Assembly: GCA_003313425.1 (NCBI GenBank)
Contig: NHZP01000002.1
Coordinates: 310,001-374,000, forward strand
Length of the DNA stretch: 64,000 bases
DNA from: Pseudopyrenochaeta lycopersici
Taxonomy: Eukaryota; Ascomycota; Dothideomycetes; Pleosporales; Pseudopyrenochaetaceae
Direction of reading: 5' to 3'
Each line of letters starts with the position of its first letter. Positions within the stretch are counted from its first letter, which is position 1. A model generated the notes under the pieces. That model ran no database searches. It was not told the origin of the DNA and saw only the letters and a program-made list of their open reading frames with translations. Shown here piece by piece: positions 23,700 to 33,661 of this stretch. The position numbers were made by a program, and so were the translations under genes.

Positions 23700-25200
23700 C
23701 GATAACGTCAGTGAAAAGACAAAGAGCCTTGATGAGTTACTTCTCTTCTTGGAAACGTTTTCAGAAATCTGTTACAGTGATGTTACCGGTCTCATGCTCG
23801 ACGCTCGCATGCATCACGCATTAACGCGTGATGTAGAGTATTCATTGTACTCACTCAATAATTGTCTTGCTGCATATCGTGAGACATTGAGTTACGTTGC
23901 TATGAACACAAATCCAGACCAGAGAGACATGGAAGAGATAATAAGCCACATGATGAACGGAAAATACAACGGCAAGCGGTGGAGAGCTGCGATGACAGAC
24001 CGGTCTCAAGTTTGGCGTGAACGGGTGAACCCAGGGCTTCATGGGCTGTTGTTTGGAAGGGAAGAGGTGGAAACGTTAATCTCAAATTGCAAAAGGTGGA
24101 TCTATAAACTTCGACAAACATTGGAGGTCATTGTATTGATTGTAGGGCCTCCAACACCGCAATTTCAAAGGAGTGAGCAAGCAAAGAATCTCGGCATAGT
24201 GGAAGCCCTTGAAAGACAACGCCGCGTGGCTTCACATTCGACACCCTCAACACCTTCCAGCGACTATAACGCTCTTACAGGAGTACTCCGCGATAATATC
24301 AGCACCACGCAGCCATCAGACTGCCTCATGAAAACCGTATATAAAGATGGCCCTGACGAAGTTGACGTTATGGTTGAAGTAAAATCCGACAGTGAGATGC
24401 CGACACAGTATTTATGTCGTCTGACCTGGCTTCTTCAAGCCCTTTCGCAGCAGACTATCTGGAGAGAACCCGAACCCTATTCCTTACAAACGCTCTGTTG
24501 TATCGGATTTCTCGATGATCCAATTAATAGTCGAGGATTGATCCTTTACCGCTCTCCCCAAAGCCATCCATGGGCTTCAAAACCACCTTCACTACATGAT
24601 CTGATAAATCGAGGCCAGAACGCGAAACCATCTCTTGGCAGCCGATTCCACTCTGCAAGGGCACTCTCAGGGACAGTCTTGGCAACTCACTCTTCTGGCT
24701 GGCTACACAGAAATATATGTTCAAGGAGCCTGCTAATGCTGCCTCGGTTTTTGAACGACCCTGAGCCTTCACCTTTCGCTGTAGGCTGGGGTGCCACCTT
24801 ATCACGAGAGGATAGCATCTTTGACTTGGAACCAAACCTTTATCGACACCAAGACCAATTCGGCCAGCCATCTGCCGATTATGCATATAATCATGACATA
24901 TACTCACTTGGCGTCGTGTTGCTTGAGCTCGGCCTCTGGAAAACAATGTCCACATTGTTTGCCCGGCGCATCGAGAAAACTCCTCGATTTGACTCATCAC
25001 AACAACACAGTCTATTCCCCCGCATCAACAATCACTTATTGGATCTAACGAGCAGCATCGAATTAAAAAGGGAGATGGGTCAACAATATGCAGAAGTGGT
25101 GGCCAAATGCCTTATTTGGCATCATCAAGATCCTATCGAAGGAATGGTTGAGTTTCGCAAGCAAGTGGTAGACGTTTTGACAACAGCATGCATGTTCTGA
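23700..25200 (+). CDS. HeLo-type / pseudokinase protein (fungal self/non-self family), 5' exon not resolved
   Basis: The frame is open from 23644 to the TGA at 25200 but has no early ATG. An acceptor-like ACACAG at 23694-23699 suggests this is the last exon of a longer gene. The first part is helical (SLDELLLFLETFSE; RWRAAMTDRSQVW), as in the HeLo-like domains of fungal incompatibility proteins. From DGPDEVDVMVEVK onward it matches the kinase-like part of that group: RFHSARALSGTVLATHSSGWLHRNI, then DIYSLGVVLLELGLW and a closing FRKQVVDVL. The HRD-type motif is HRN and the DFG position is GWG, so catalytic residues are missing and this should be a pseudokinase. The family is linked to regulated cell death and vegetative incompatibility. 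It converges on the F-box gene 308 bp downstream. Confidence 0.75.
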
Positions 25201-25508
25201 AACCGTGACACGGTTTTGCGGCTGAGCCTTGTATTTGAAATATTAATTTGAGAGGAAATTTTTATCCCGTGGCAACTATACTTATGGGGGGTTTTTTTAG
25301 AGCGCGTTGCAAAGCCGCATAGAAAAGTGGAGAAGAGCGCACTCACAGACGAGGACTGTGCACAAGCAGAAGGAATTGAAGAAACTGCAAGAAGGGCCAG
25401 CATCAGTGCTTAAAAGTGCTTATATCGAGCTCTGATAAATAAAAATGAGCATACATCGAGCATTCCGCTAGTAGTAGCGATTGTATTAACAAGCCTCTAT
25501 CAATTCGT
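25201..25508. other. Short convergent intergenic region
   Basis: The 3' flanks of the pseudokinase (+) and F-box (-) genes. It contains a seven-T run near 25293. Nothing else was seen. Confidence 0.5.
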
Positions 25509-27281
25509 TTATTCGGCTTCCAGTTTCAACTTGTCTTCAAATGACGGTGTCCAGACCCATTCAAAGTTGCCCCGAAACTTGAATTCTGCGTCATTCTCAG
25601 TCGCTTTGTCAACGACCCGCCTTACCTGAAAGGCGCTCCTCATTAAATATGGCTGATACCTGTCCTCATATCCTGTGCGCGACAACCAGAAGGTCAGACG
25701 TTCAAGTGGCGCCCCTTGAGCTTGCGAGACATCCTTAAGAATACGGATTGCAGCATTCTGGCAGTTTGTCTTGTTCAGAGGTGGTGGAGGAATGGTACCC
25801 ATCGCATCCTGACGAAGCTCATCCGAAAATTCATTGGCCGATGATGGGATGTGGAGGAATAGATCCAACTTTTTCAATTTCAGAGCTGCCAGGGCAGACA
25901 TATACTTCTCACGAACCTAGAACTCCAGTTAGCCGAGCGATTTCGACGTATCTCCGGACTTACTTTAGTATCGTATGGTACATCCCATCCAAGCCGCTCA
26001 AGAGTATGGAACTCAGTGACGGCTGTTTCAAAATATTCATAATCAAGGTAGAGGGGGACAGCGTAGTCACTGGTTGTCGGTCGGATTAGTAGTTCGTTGA
26101 GACTATCCTTGTGTTTCCGGATAGAAGGCCAGAGCGTTTCGATGCCGATTTGGCCTCGTGCAATGTCCAGATGTTCCAAAGCATTTAGTGAGTTAATAAA
26201 GGTGGCGGTTGAGTTGGTAGAGCCTTCAGTTACACCAAAGCTTAAGGATTTGAGGTTCGGAATCAAGCCTTTGAAGGTGTCGAAGAAAGCAACTGGGTGC
26301 TCGGTGCCAAAATCGACCTTCTTTAAGCGGGTCAGATCCACGCCTTCACGAAACATTTTGCAATACTCTGCGTCCCACGGATACTGTGCGTTCTGCCAAG
26401 AAGGCGCAACAGTAAGGTCCAACTCCTCAAGCGTTGGCAATCGCGCCTCTGCAGAGAGGGCCAGTCGGGCTGGAAGTTGGGGTTCATCTCCAGTCAACAA
26501 CTTAGGGCCCGGTGGCCACGACTGGCCTCCATCATGTTCACTTCGGACATGGAGACTCCGCACACTACCGCCTGCCACAATGGCCCCTGTGAATCTTGGC
26601 CACTCAGATTGACATGGCTCGCTAGTGTCATATCCGTTATGGTACACAACATACATCAACTTCTTCAGCAGAGGCGAGGTGAGCAGATTTAGGTCCATCT
26701 GGCGATGAGCGGCAATCTTCGCATTTGGACGATCCAGAACAGTAGCTGATAGTTCTAGATCTGGCCAGCTTTCATGCATTTTTTCAAGAAAAGAGGTCGG
26801 CATGTGCGCGGACGTTTCCCATCTTAAGAAAGTCAACCTTTGCTAAAATTCAAATTCGTTGGATGTCTTACGATATTTTCGAAAGGTGACCACGTTCAGA
26901 AAGCTTGTTCAATACGGCCGTTAAGTCTGATTCGGGCAGCTCGTCTTTGATCACCAGACGTCGAACGTGCTTAGCAATATCAAATTTGCCATCACCACGG
27001 AAGCTTTTCATTACGGCGTCATAAACCTGACGGGGACGGCTGTCATTTAGACCTCTTTCTAGTACCAAATCTCGATAAAGAAATGGCAAAGAGGCTTCGC
27101 GGAGAGTTCGAGAGGTCTGCATTAGAGCAGACATAGCAGACGGTGAGTGTTTTTTCAGCTCGGAGAGAATGAGATAATGGATATCATCACCAACTGTTTC
27201 GATTCCCTGTGGAGAAGTTTCTTGATTGCTTGGGGCAGTATTTGACAATGCTGTTTGGGAGACAATGTTCGAGGCAGACAT
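25509..27281 (-). CDS. F-box / leucine-rich-type protein
   Basis: Three exons on the minus strand, 27281-26872, 26837-25964 and 25916-25509, give 563 aa. Intron 2 (47 nt, GTAAGT...TTCTAG) is clear. Intron 1 as drawn is only 34 nt (GTAAGA...GCAAAG), unusually short. An alternative donor about 40 nt upstream used with the TTTTAG acceptor also keeps frame, so this junction is uncertain. The start is MSASNIVSQ; upstream codons in the frame look like leader. Residues 35-80 read as an F-box (DIHYLILSELKKHSPSAMSALMQTSRTLREASLPFLYRDL), the part that would bind Skp1 in an SCF ubiquitin ligase. The rest has scattered leucine-rich segments (LPTLEELDLTVAP, LIPNLKSLSFGV, LNALEHLDIARG) like the substrate-binding half of fungal F-box proteins. 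The target is unknown. Confidence 0.75.
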
Positions 27282-28337
27282 GGTGACCGCAAATATAACT
27301 TGCGAAAGATAAAACAGGAGTATGATTAAGAGCATCTGTTGGTCGAGGGTGTAATGTAGCTTTCAACCATTGGTCTTATATTTTATATCGAATTGGACCC
27401 AATTCGCGCAAGGCTGACTTCCAAGTAGACTGCGCCAACGGTGCAGCTCATCCGAGTAATGTTGCAAAGAATTTTTCCAGCCTGAGGCAATCAATCAATT
27501 TTCACTGTTGGTATAACAACTCATGCATGACTTGTGGCGAGTGTTATGTGGCAGCCTTCGAGGCTGCAAGGCGGTTTGGAGGATTCTGTAGGATCTGACG
27601 TTGCACTGCCACATCTCAGCCACCACCAAACTTGACATTCGAGAGCCATCAACACAACTGAGAAGGCTTACGGCCGTTCGAATTTGGATTCTCCGTGGGG
27701 TGCGACATCAAACCTTCACGGTATGAACGGGCAGCAGATAATACTGTGCTTCGCTCCTCATCCACAGTCTAACCATTCCTGTTGCGTCAGCTCAATCTGG
27801 AAAGCACAATTGAGTGGCAAACACAATGCAACGAGTAGGTGCCAGATGCATAGGTTCTAGACATGGAATACAGTAAAGGTGCGATAAAAAATCCTTCTTG
27901 CTGGCCACTCTATCTTGCTAGGTTGAATATGGTGACTGCCCGCATCTCAGGGTATCCTGTACTTTGGTTTTCCATTATTGCGCAGCCTATCCACCCTTGC
28001 CTGGAACCTATACAATTCATCCATTTTGGTGGGTAACGTCAAAGTGCCCACCGTGCACAGGTTATTCCTTGTGCTACATGGATTTCCTCCTGCAATTCAA
28101 GAATCAGATATGTGATACGTTAGTTCACCCTATGTGCAGTCTTTGGAGTTGGCAACCTCTTGAGAGACGCTACGATTTTTCTCTTCAGCATTATACAGTT
28201 CTTGGTCATATGTTTTGGTTGCCAAGCTTGCCCCACGTATCGCCAACACTAGGGCTGTATCACAACAATATAGAAAAATAGCCTTGAACTTGATAATAAT
28301 ATGGATTTTTTGGGCTGAGGAGATATCTAGGAGCTAG
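27282..28337. other. Intergenic, no gene seen
   Basis: The promoter side of the F-box gene up to the Tc1/mariner relic. The open frame at 27964-28281 begins with TTG and has no recognisable domain. Confidence 0.4.
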
Positions 28338-29531
28338 TACTTTGTTTGCCAGCCTCGCGCCTTCTAGCAGGCGTGAATTCGACGAGGCATACTCAAAATC
28401 AGCGTCTTGATGAGGCTGCTCGGTATGCTGCGCCAGCACCTCTTTAAGGCCTTATAGAAACCATCCCACTCCTGTTCAGCTACCCTATGGTTATTGTATT
28501 GAGGATAGAAGCGATTCATGCGCTTTTTGAGGTGCCACCAGAGGCGCTCAATAGGGTTGAGGTCTGGTGAGTAAGGTGGCCAGATGATGGTGTTGATACC
28601 TTGCTCAGCTAGCCAAGCCCTTGCTCTCCTTAACGTGTGGATGCGCGCGTTATCTTGCATAAAGAGCTGTGAACGCTCGTGGGTAGGTAGGAGACCCTCT
28701 GTCAAGGCTTGGATGTAACTTTCAGTAGAGTAGCCACCTCGTGGAGCACTCAGATCGCGCTCCATCATGACTAGCCTGCTCCTCCTTGCCCGCCCTCGTT
28801 CATCAAGCCATATAGCGCCCCACACCATCTGCGTAGGCCTCTTGCTAGTACTGATAGGAGTAATCATCTCTCTCTTCTATTTCTCCCATGGATAGCGAAA
28901 GCACCACTGGTTGTTGTGGCCTGAGCCCTTCTAAACTAAGCACTCATCTAAGAACTTAAGAGTGCGGCGATGCCACGGAAAAGTAGAGTACGTCCTACAG
29001 AACGCACGACGCTGCTGAGCATGAACTGGGTACAGCTTTGGACGCTTTTTGCAGCGATATTTAGTGAGGCCTTGTCTCTTAAGTAATTAATATAATGTGC
29101 TAGTGCTAGGTGGCTTCGAAGAGGTGCCATCGTGGTTCACGACCACGCTGGCTTAAGCTAGCTCTGAGTACTTGATCTTTGGCCGCGCGCGTACTGTACG
29201 ATAGATAATCCTTTGCTGATGAGGCGATAGTAATTGAGGGCGCCTAGAACGAGGGGCTTCATCCCGTGTTGCTCGAGTTCGAGTAAGTTGAATGGTGGTG
29301 CGGATGCAATTTGGTGAACGCTTGAACTCAGCTACGAGCTCTGCAACTGAAACACCAGCCTCAGCTTTAGAGATGATTGCCTGTCGCTCTAGAGGCGTTA
29401 AATTAGGCCCTCGGCAGGCATTTCCTGAGATTTCTGTGCCAAACTGGCGACCTGGTGGCATTTTGAGAGGTGGCTGAAATGTGCTGGTTGTGCGACGCGT
29501 GTTAAGCGGCCTCGCTTGGCAACCAAAACAA
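28338..29531 (-). mobile_element. Degenerate Tc1/mariner transposon
   Basis: A roughly 1.2-kb element read on the minus strand, holding one transposase reading frame (next entry). Its ends show an imperfect inverted repeat: TACTTTGTTTGCCA at 28338-28351 against TTGTTTTGGTTGCCA on the complement at 29517-29531, about 11 of 14 aligned positions. A TA that could be the target dinucleotide is present on the left, but none directly borders the right repeat, so the exact limits are tentative. Confidence 0.6.
28364..29461 (-). pseudogene. Inactivated Tc1/mariner transposase (DD34E) with four in-frame stops
   Basis: From MPPGRQFG at 29461 the frame runs without any shift to 28364 (365 codons) but is cut by four stops, two TAA and two TAG, all between about 28888 and 29155. 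The N-terminal part is a helix-turn-helix DNA-binding region (LTPLERQAIISKAEAGVSV...). The C-terminal part keeps the catalytic core: MQDNARIHT supplies the second Asp and SPDLNPIERLWW the Glu, exactly 34 residues apart, so this is a DD34E Tc1-like enzyme. A FLDEC segment carries the first catalytic Asp. Stops gained with the frame preserved are what C-to-T changes at CAA/CAG codons produce, the signature of RIP. It should be non-autonomous and dead. Confidence 0.85.
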
Positions 29532-30651
29532 TTGATGTGTGACTGTATCTTGTTGGAATCAATTTCTCTCGCCGTAACATAGCCATTCGCTATTGTCGTG
29601 CTCATAATGTATGTCGCTTAAAGCGAAGCCCAACGCCATGGACAGCGGGCGCACCATCGAGGTTGCGTTTCACTGCCGTCGTGGCCACTCACTCTCGTTG
29701 GTGACATTCGAAGACGCCTGGGAAATTCAAACTCGGCTCGCTAAGCAGGACTTTCCTGAAACACTTTCTACGGCCGTTTCTTCGCTCTACTTATGGTTCG
29801 ATAAAGTTTATTATGCTCCAGGTCAAGTTGCTTATAGCCACAGACTTATGGAATGCCATCAATTGCAAAGGCGCTTACGTCGACGGGGCATATGACCAAC
29901 TCTCCGTTTTCCCTGTCGCGACGCACAGCAGGTACTGGGCAATTTCTGAACAACATAATAATCGCGCATCTAAAGTTCAAACGCTCGTTAGCTGCGAATA
30001 GATGCGATTGAAAGGACCGCTTGCATTCATGGCGGACTTCAGCAACCCGGCAAGATTACGAACGAAGAGATGCTCTACACACTGAGTCTCTTTGCCCTTG
30101 AAGGTAAGCAATGGGGTGATCGGTAGGAGTGGCGGCGTCTTTTAGACTTAGAAATCTGCGCTGTGGGGACGTTCTAGCGACAGTTTAATTAAGAACTGGA
30201 GATTTTCTACTCTGAATTAGACATTTCACCAAGATGCAAATGGTGTAGAGTGGCATCGATCCCTGGAAAGTTGAGGCGCTGCGTACGAAAGGGAACATAG
30301 GGTCCCTCACCCGTGCAACCACACATTGGCTGCTGCAACTTTGACCCTCCTCGGAGCCAGCCTTCCCTCACTTGCCAATAATTTTGCTGGTGCAGTTTTC
30401 TCATCTGATGGGTCTAGAACTTCGACATGCGATGAGGCACGCAACATCATACTATAATCTGCGACGAGTTTCAGCTGACATTGTCTATTGATGGCACGCC
30501 TGCACTGCCACCGCTTAGTGCTGGTGAATGATATTCTTCGAGCACAGAAATTCTTTCTCCAATATCTAGCTCTTCCAAAATCCCACAGATCCCGCAAGGT
30601 GTATATTGAGTCCTCTGCATCAGCCATAACTGCAGATCGATACCATGCGCT
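29532..30651. other. Accessory DNA, unclear coding content
   Basis: A 94-codon plus-strand frame (29611-29895) and minus-strand frames at 30307-30734 are open but match nothing I recognise. They may be broken pieces of host genes next to the transposon. No call is made. Confidence 0.3.
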
Positions 30652-30951
30652 ATGCTACCGCGCATTCCCTGGTGCTTTGCCAATGCACAGATGATGTCAG
30701 CAAAGAATTCTCTTCGAAACATGGCCTCTATCAAACTACCGTGGTCGGTCGTCCACGGCTTCTACGCAGATATGGGCGGCTTTGTTCTGCAACCAGCGGA
30801 CTACAATGACTTCCCAATGATCGCAAAGCAGTTAAATGACCTCGTCAACAACGCAGAAATGGCTCTGCCAGACATTAGTACGCGCAAAACCCTTGACAAG
30901 AGTGAAGAAATTGGTTTTGTAAAAGCTCTTGCAATCTGGCAGACGATGTAA
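30652..30951 (+). pseudogene. Fragment of a large fungal multi-span membrane protein family
   Basis: The open frame contains SAKNSLRNM followed by LPWSVVHGFYADMGGFVLQ, then LPDISTRKTLDKSEEIGFVKALAIWQTM and a stop. The pattern (A-R/K-x-S...W-x-x-x-H-x-F/Y-A-x-MGGF...P-x-I...D-K-S...K...Q-x) recurs in the middle of a fungal family of uncharacterised proteins with several membrane helices. Only this middle block is present; the expected membrane segments on both sides are not seen in the nearby frames. It could be an exon of a decayed gene. There is no evidence that it is expressed. Confidence 0.45.
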
Positions 30952-31186
30952 CAGGACTTCATGTAGACGGCAATAAACTACCTCCCTACCAAATTCTATA
31001 CAAAAATACTATGTAGTTTTCGAGTAACTATCGTTAAACTGTCGCCCCTGTTGGTGAGGTGGACGACTAGGTGGACTGCCTTAGGTTTGTGAGCGATTAG
31101 TCATCTTATCTCGTGCCGCATTTTGACCAAATTGAACCTAAGATAATATCATCACTTTTTCCATCGTGTTTCTCAGGCACACCATC

Positions 31187-32602
31187 ATGGCAGAATGGCG
31201 CATTGGCGACGAGTGCTCGCTGAGGGAATTGGGCGGCCTCGATTACGAACGTTGCGGAGCGCTTCACAATTACATTGTTGAACTAGGCTGGACCCAGCGA
31301 GGCCTCGCATTAGACACTCTCGATAAACGGACATGGTGGGAATGCTATGGCGGCGATGCAGCTCTTGCGAGTGTTTCCAATCGTCTCGAAGCCAGCGTGG
31401 TCTCTTTCCTGAAGGTGGCTTGGCATGGATTTTCAATGGAACCGGTCGCCAAGCCTCACCTCTTCTTTCGGTATCTGGCCAGCTTGTGCTCACCAGAAGA
31501 ATTTTGGCAGAATACAAATTATGCCGAAGACGAAGGCGATTCGAACAAGCGGCGCTTTGTCAGTCTTTACATGGCGAATTGGGCTCTGGGCGCCAGTCAT
31601 CCACTTGGGCTGGTTTTGGATCAAGACGAGGGTACAGCCATGCAGCACATGTCTATCCATGACACCGATATCACCATGAATGGTCGGCAGATGTGGCTCC
31701 CTCTTGAGATGATTCTTGAAGGCTTCGTCGACATGATAGACCAAGGTAAAGTCCTGGCCGTCGATGAGGGTTACAATGGGGAACAAGAGCTTACGGAACC
31801 GTGGATCATGCCTTCGTACACCGAAAAAGACCTCGAAGACACTCTCCAAGCTTTCGAGCAGCTAGTAGACGCAATACACGCCAGGATGCCATCTCAACTG
31901 CAGAGCACCGAACAGGGTCTGCTCGGCCTCGTGACTGGTGATAATCCGGAGAGCTTGCCCCCGAACAGCTTCGCACATCAGTTCCTCACCCGGTGCCCAA
32001 GACCTGCCTTCACTCAAATTGCACCGGGCTTGAGCATTGCCAAACACCAACCTTTCGCCCCAGCATCAGGGCAAGTGGAGGCTAACAAGCTCTATCCACT
32101 TCTCCTCTTCTCGAGCACAAATTCTGCCTACCAAGAGGTCCGTCGCGCGCCATGGGGTGAAGAGATGCGCCTCTCGCCGTTTGCCCGCGACTTCGACCAT
32201 GTTTCATCCTACCCCGCTGGTCTCTACCTTACAGAAAGCAAGCCCCATGGCACTCATCCTTTCGAAGATGGCAGTAGGCTTGTTCTTCCTTTCACCCTTG
32301 GCTCGAACGCATGGGCTCGAACCAGCGACGGCGCACTGATTGGTGAGAATATGCGAAGGGCGGGAGAGAATGCCGCAGCTGAGATAGAACCAAAGAGCAC
32401 TGAGCTCTACCAGCTGGGATTCAATCATTTCATTGCGGCGCATGATGTACAGCTCAGGTATGTGCTGTGGAAATGGTTGGAGATGGTTGAAGAGGGAAAA
32501 TGGCAGGTTGACGAGGGTGGTGTTGTGGGAGGGATACATAAATGGAGCGAGGCGGATACAGAGGCAAATTGGTCTGACTATCAGCTGCCGATGAGTTGGT
32601 GA
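31187..32602 (+). CDS. Conserved fungal protein of unknown function
   Basis: A single intact exon of 471 aa starting MAEWRIGDECSLRELGG. There is no signal peptide or membrane helix, so it is probably cytosolic or nuclear. The sequence is rich in Trp and acidic residues (ELGWTQRGLALDTLDKRTWWE; HDTDITMNGRQMWLPLEMILE). The central block around 'PLEMILEGFVDMIDQGKV' looks like a conserved core. I recognise no named domain or catalytic motif. Composition and codon use are those of an active gene, unlike the decayed DNA on both sides. It stands alone between a membrane-protein fragment and an AT-rich block, so the neighbours give no clue to its job. Confidence 0.7.
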   Translation: MAEWRIGDECSLRELGGLDYERCGALHNYIVELGWTQRGLALDTLDKRTWWECYGGDAALASVSNRLEASVVSFLKVAWHGFSMEPVAKPHLFFRYLASLCSPEEFWQNTNYAEDEGDSNKRRFVSLYMANWALGASHPLGLVLDQDEGTAMQHMSIHDTDITMNGRQMWLPLEMILEGFVDMIDQGKVLAVDEGYNGEQELTEPWIMPSYTEKDLEDTLQAFEQLVDAIHARMPSQLQSTEQGLLGLVTGDNPESLPPNSFAHQFLTRCPRPAFTQIAPGLSIAKHQPFAPASGQVEANKLYPLLLFSSTNSAYQEVRRAPWGEEMRLSPFARDFDHVSSYPAGLYLTESKPHGTHPFEDGSRLVLPFTLGSNAWARTSDGALIGENMRRAGENAAAEIEPKSTELYQLGFNHFIAAHDVQLRYVLWKWLEMVEEGKWQVDEGGVVGGIHKWSEADTEANWSDYQLPMSW

Positions 32603-33661
32603 TTAGGAATACAATGTGTGCATTGCTTCCACATCGGGAAAACTTTTGGCTGGCGGTTTTGGGCTGTTGGGCGTGTACGGGCTGCAATAGTCATGCAATG
32701 GTCGCGCAATATTCCTAATATTACCAATGTTTCTCAATGTTACCAATCCGCACTCGCTAAATTCTATAGCTATAGTACAGCTATACAATAGTGCTATAAT
32801 ATGCTAAGCACCTGCTGTAACGTCTGCAACGCCTATAACACCTATAACGCTTATAGTACCTATAAAGCTTACATACTATAATAGAGTAAAATATAGAGAA
32901 ATATGAGAGCTTTAAAATAGTCCATTTGGATTTCTCACAGCCATTCGATATATAAAGATATTAAACAGTAAAATTTCCTTACTTAAGTCTCTTTCCACTA
33001 GCACTTGATTACACTATCTAGCTGCAACTGTAGTGTAACAGAGCATATAGAGTACAATTAATTAATTATTTCCTAACTAATCTTTGATTAAAATTATGCT
33101 TTAAACACTAGCTAGCGACTGGAGCTTGAGCGAGATATTTACTTAGTAAGGAATAATTAAAGTCTAACTTTTCTTTTTACATGATGATAGTTAAACCTAA
33201 CCAGGGCGGTGACAATAGATAGGTATGGCAGCGTCATACGATAAATGTATGTGATCAATTCGTATGTGTCTAATGGAGTCTTTTTTGCTTTTATGCTCAG
33301 CTGCTCGGCTGCTCGGCTGTTCAGCTGGCAGGGCTGTGCTAGAGGTGGCGAAAAACTAATGCATGCACGGAAGCGCCGTCAGTGCTTGTTGCCCGATAGC
33401 TCAGTGCTTGTTCCGATAGCTCAAAGCTTGCTCCTCCGTTAGCTGCACATGGTGGGGTTTATTTGAACTCACCAACATGTGTTCAGCTCTGATCATGCTT
33501 TAAAGCAATCCCCATTACCTGCAGATTGGTGCATTCTCTTTCCATAATTTTAGTACTCTCACCAGAAGCTCACCCTTATGAACAAGTGAACTGGCTATTC
33601 TCTTTGCTACTATAGGAAAAACTCGAAACCGTCTCACGCCACGAACTAACTCAGCTGAAAT
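32603..33661. other. AT-rich, TpA-rich degenerate block
   Basis: From about 32700 the sequence becomes strongly A+T-rich and full of TATA/CTATA words (repeated CCTATAA, GCTATA and CTATAAT near 32765-32880), which suggests old RIP-mutated repeat DNA. Near 33298-33330 there is a short tandem array of GCTCGGCT/GCTCAGCT-like units. At 33383-33428 GTGCTTGTT and CGATAGCTCA recur in near-repeats. No coding exon was seen. The last about 200 bp must hold the promoter of the HET gene. Confidence 0.5.
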
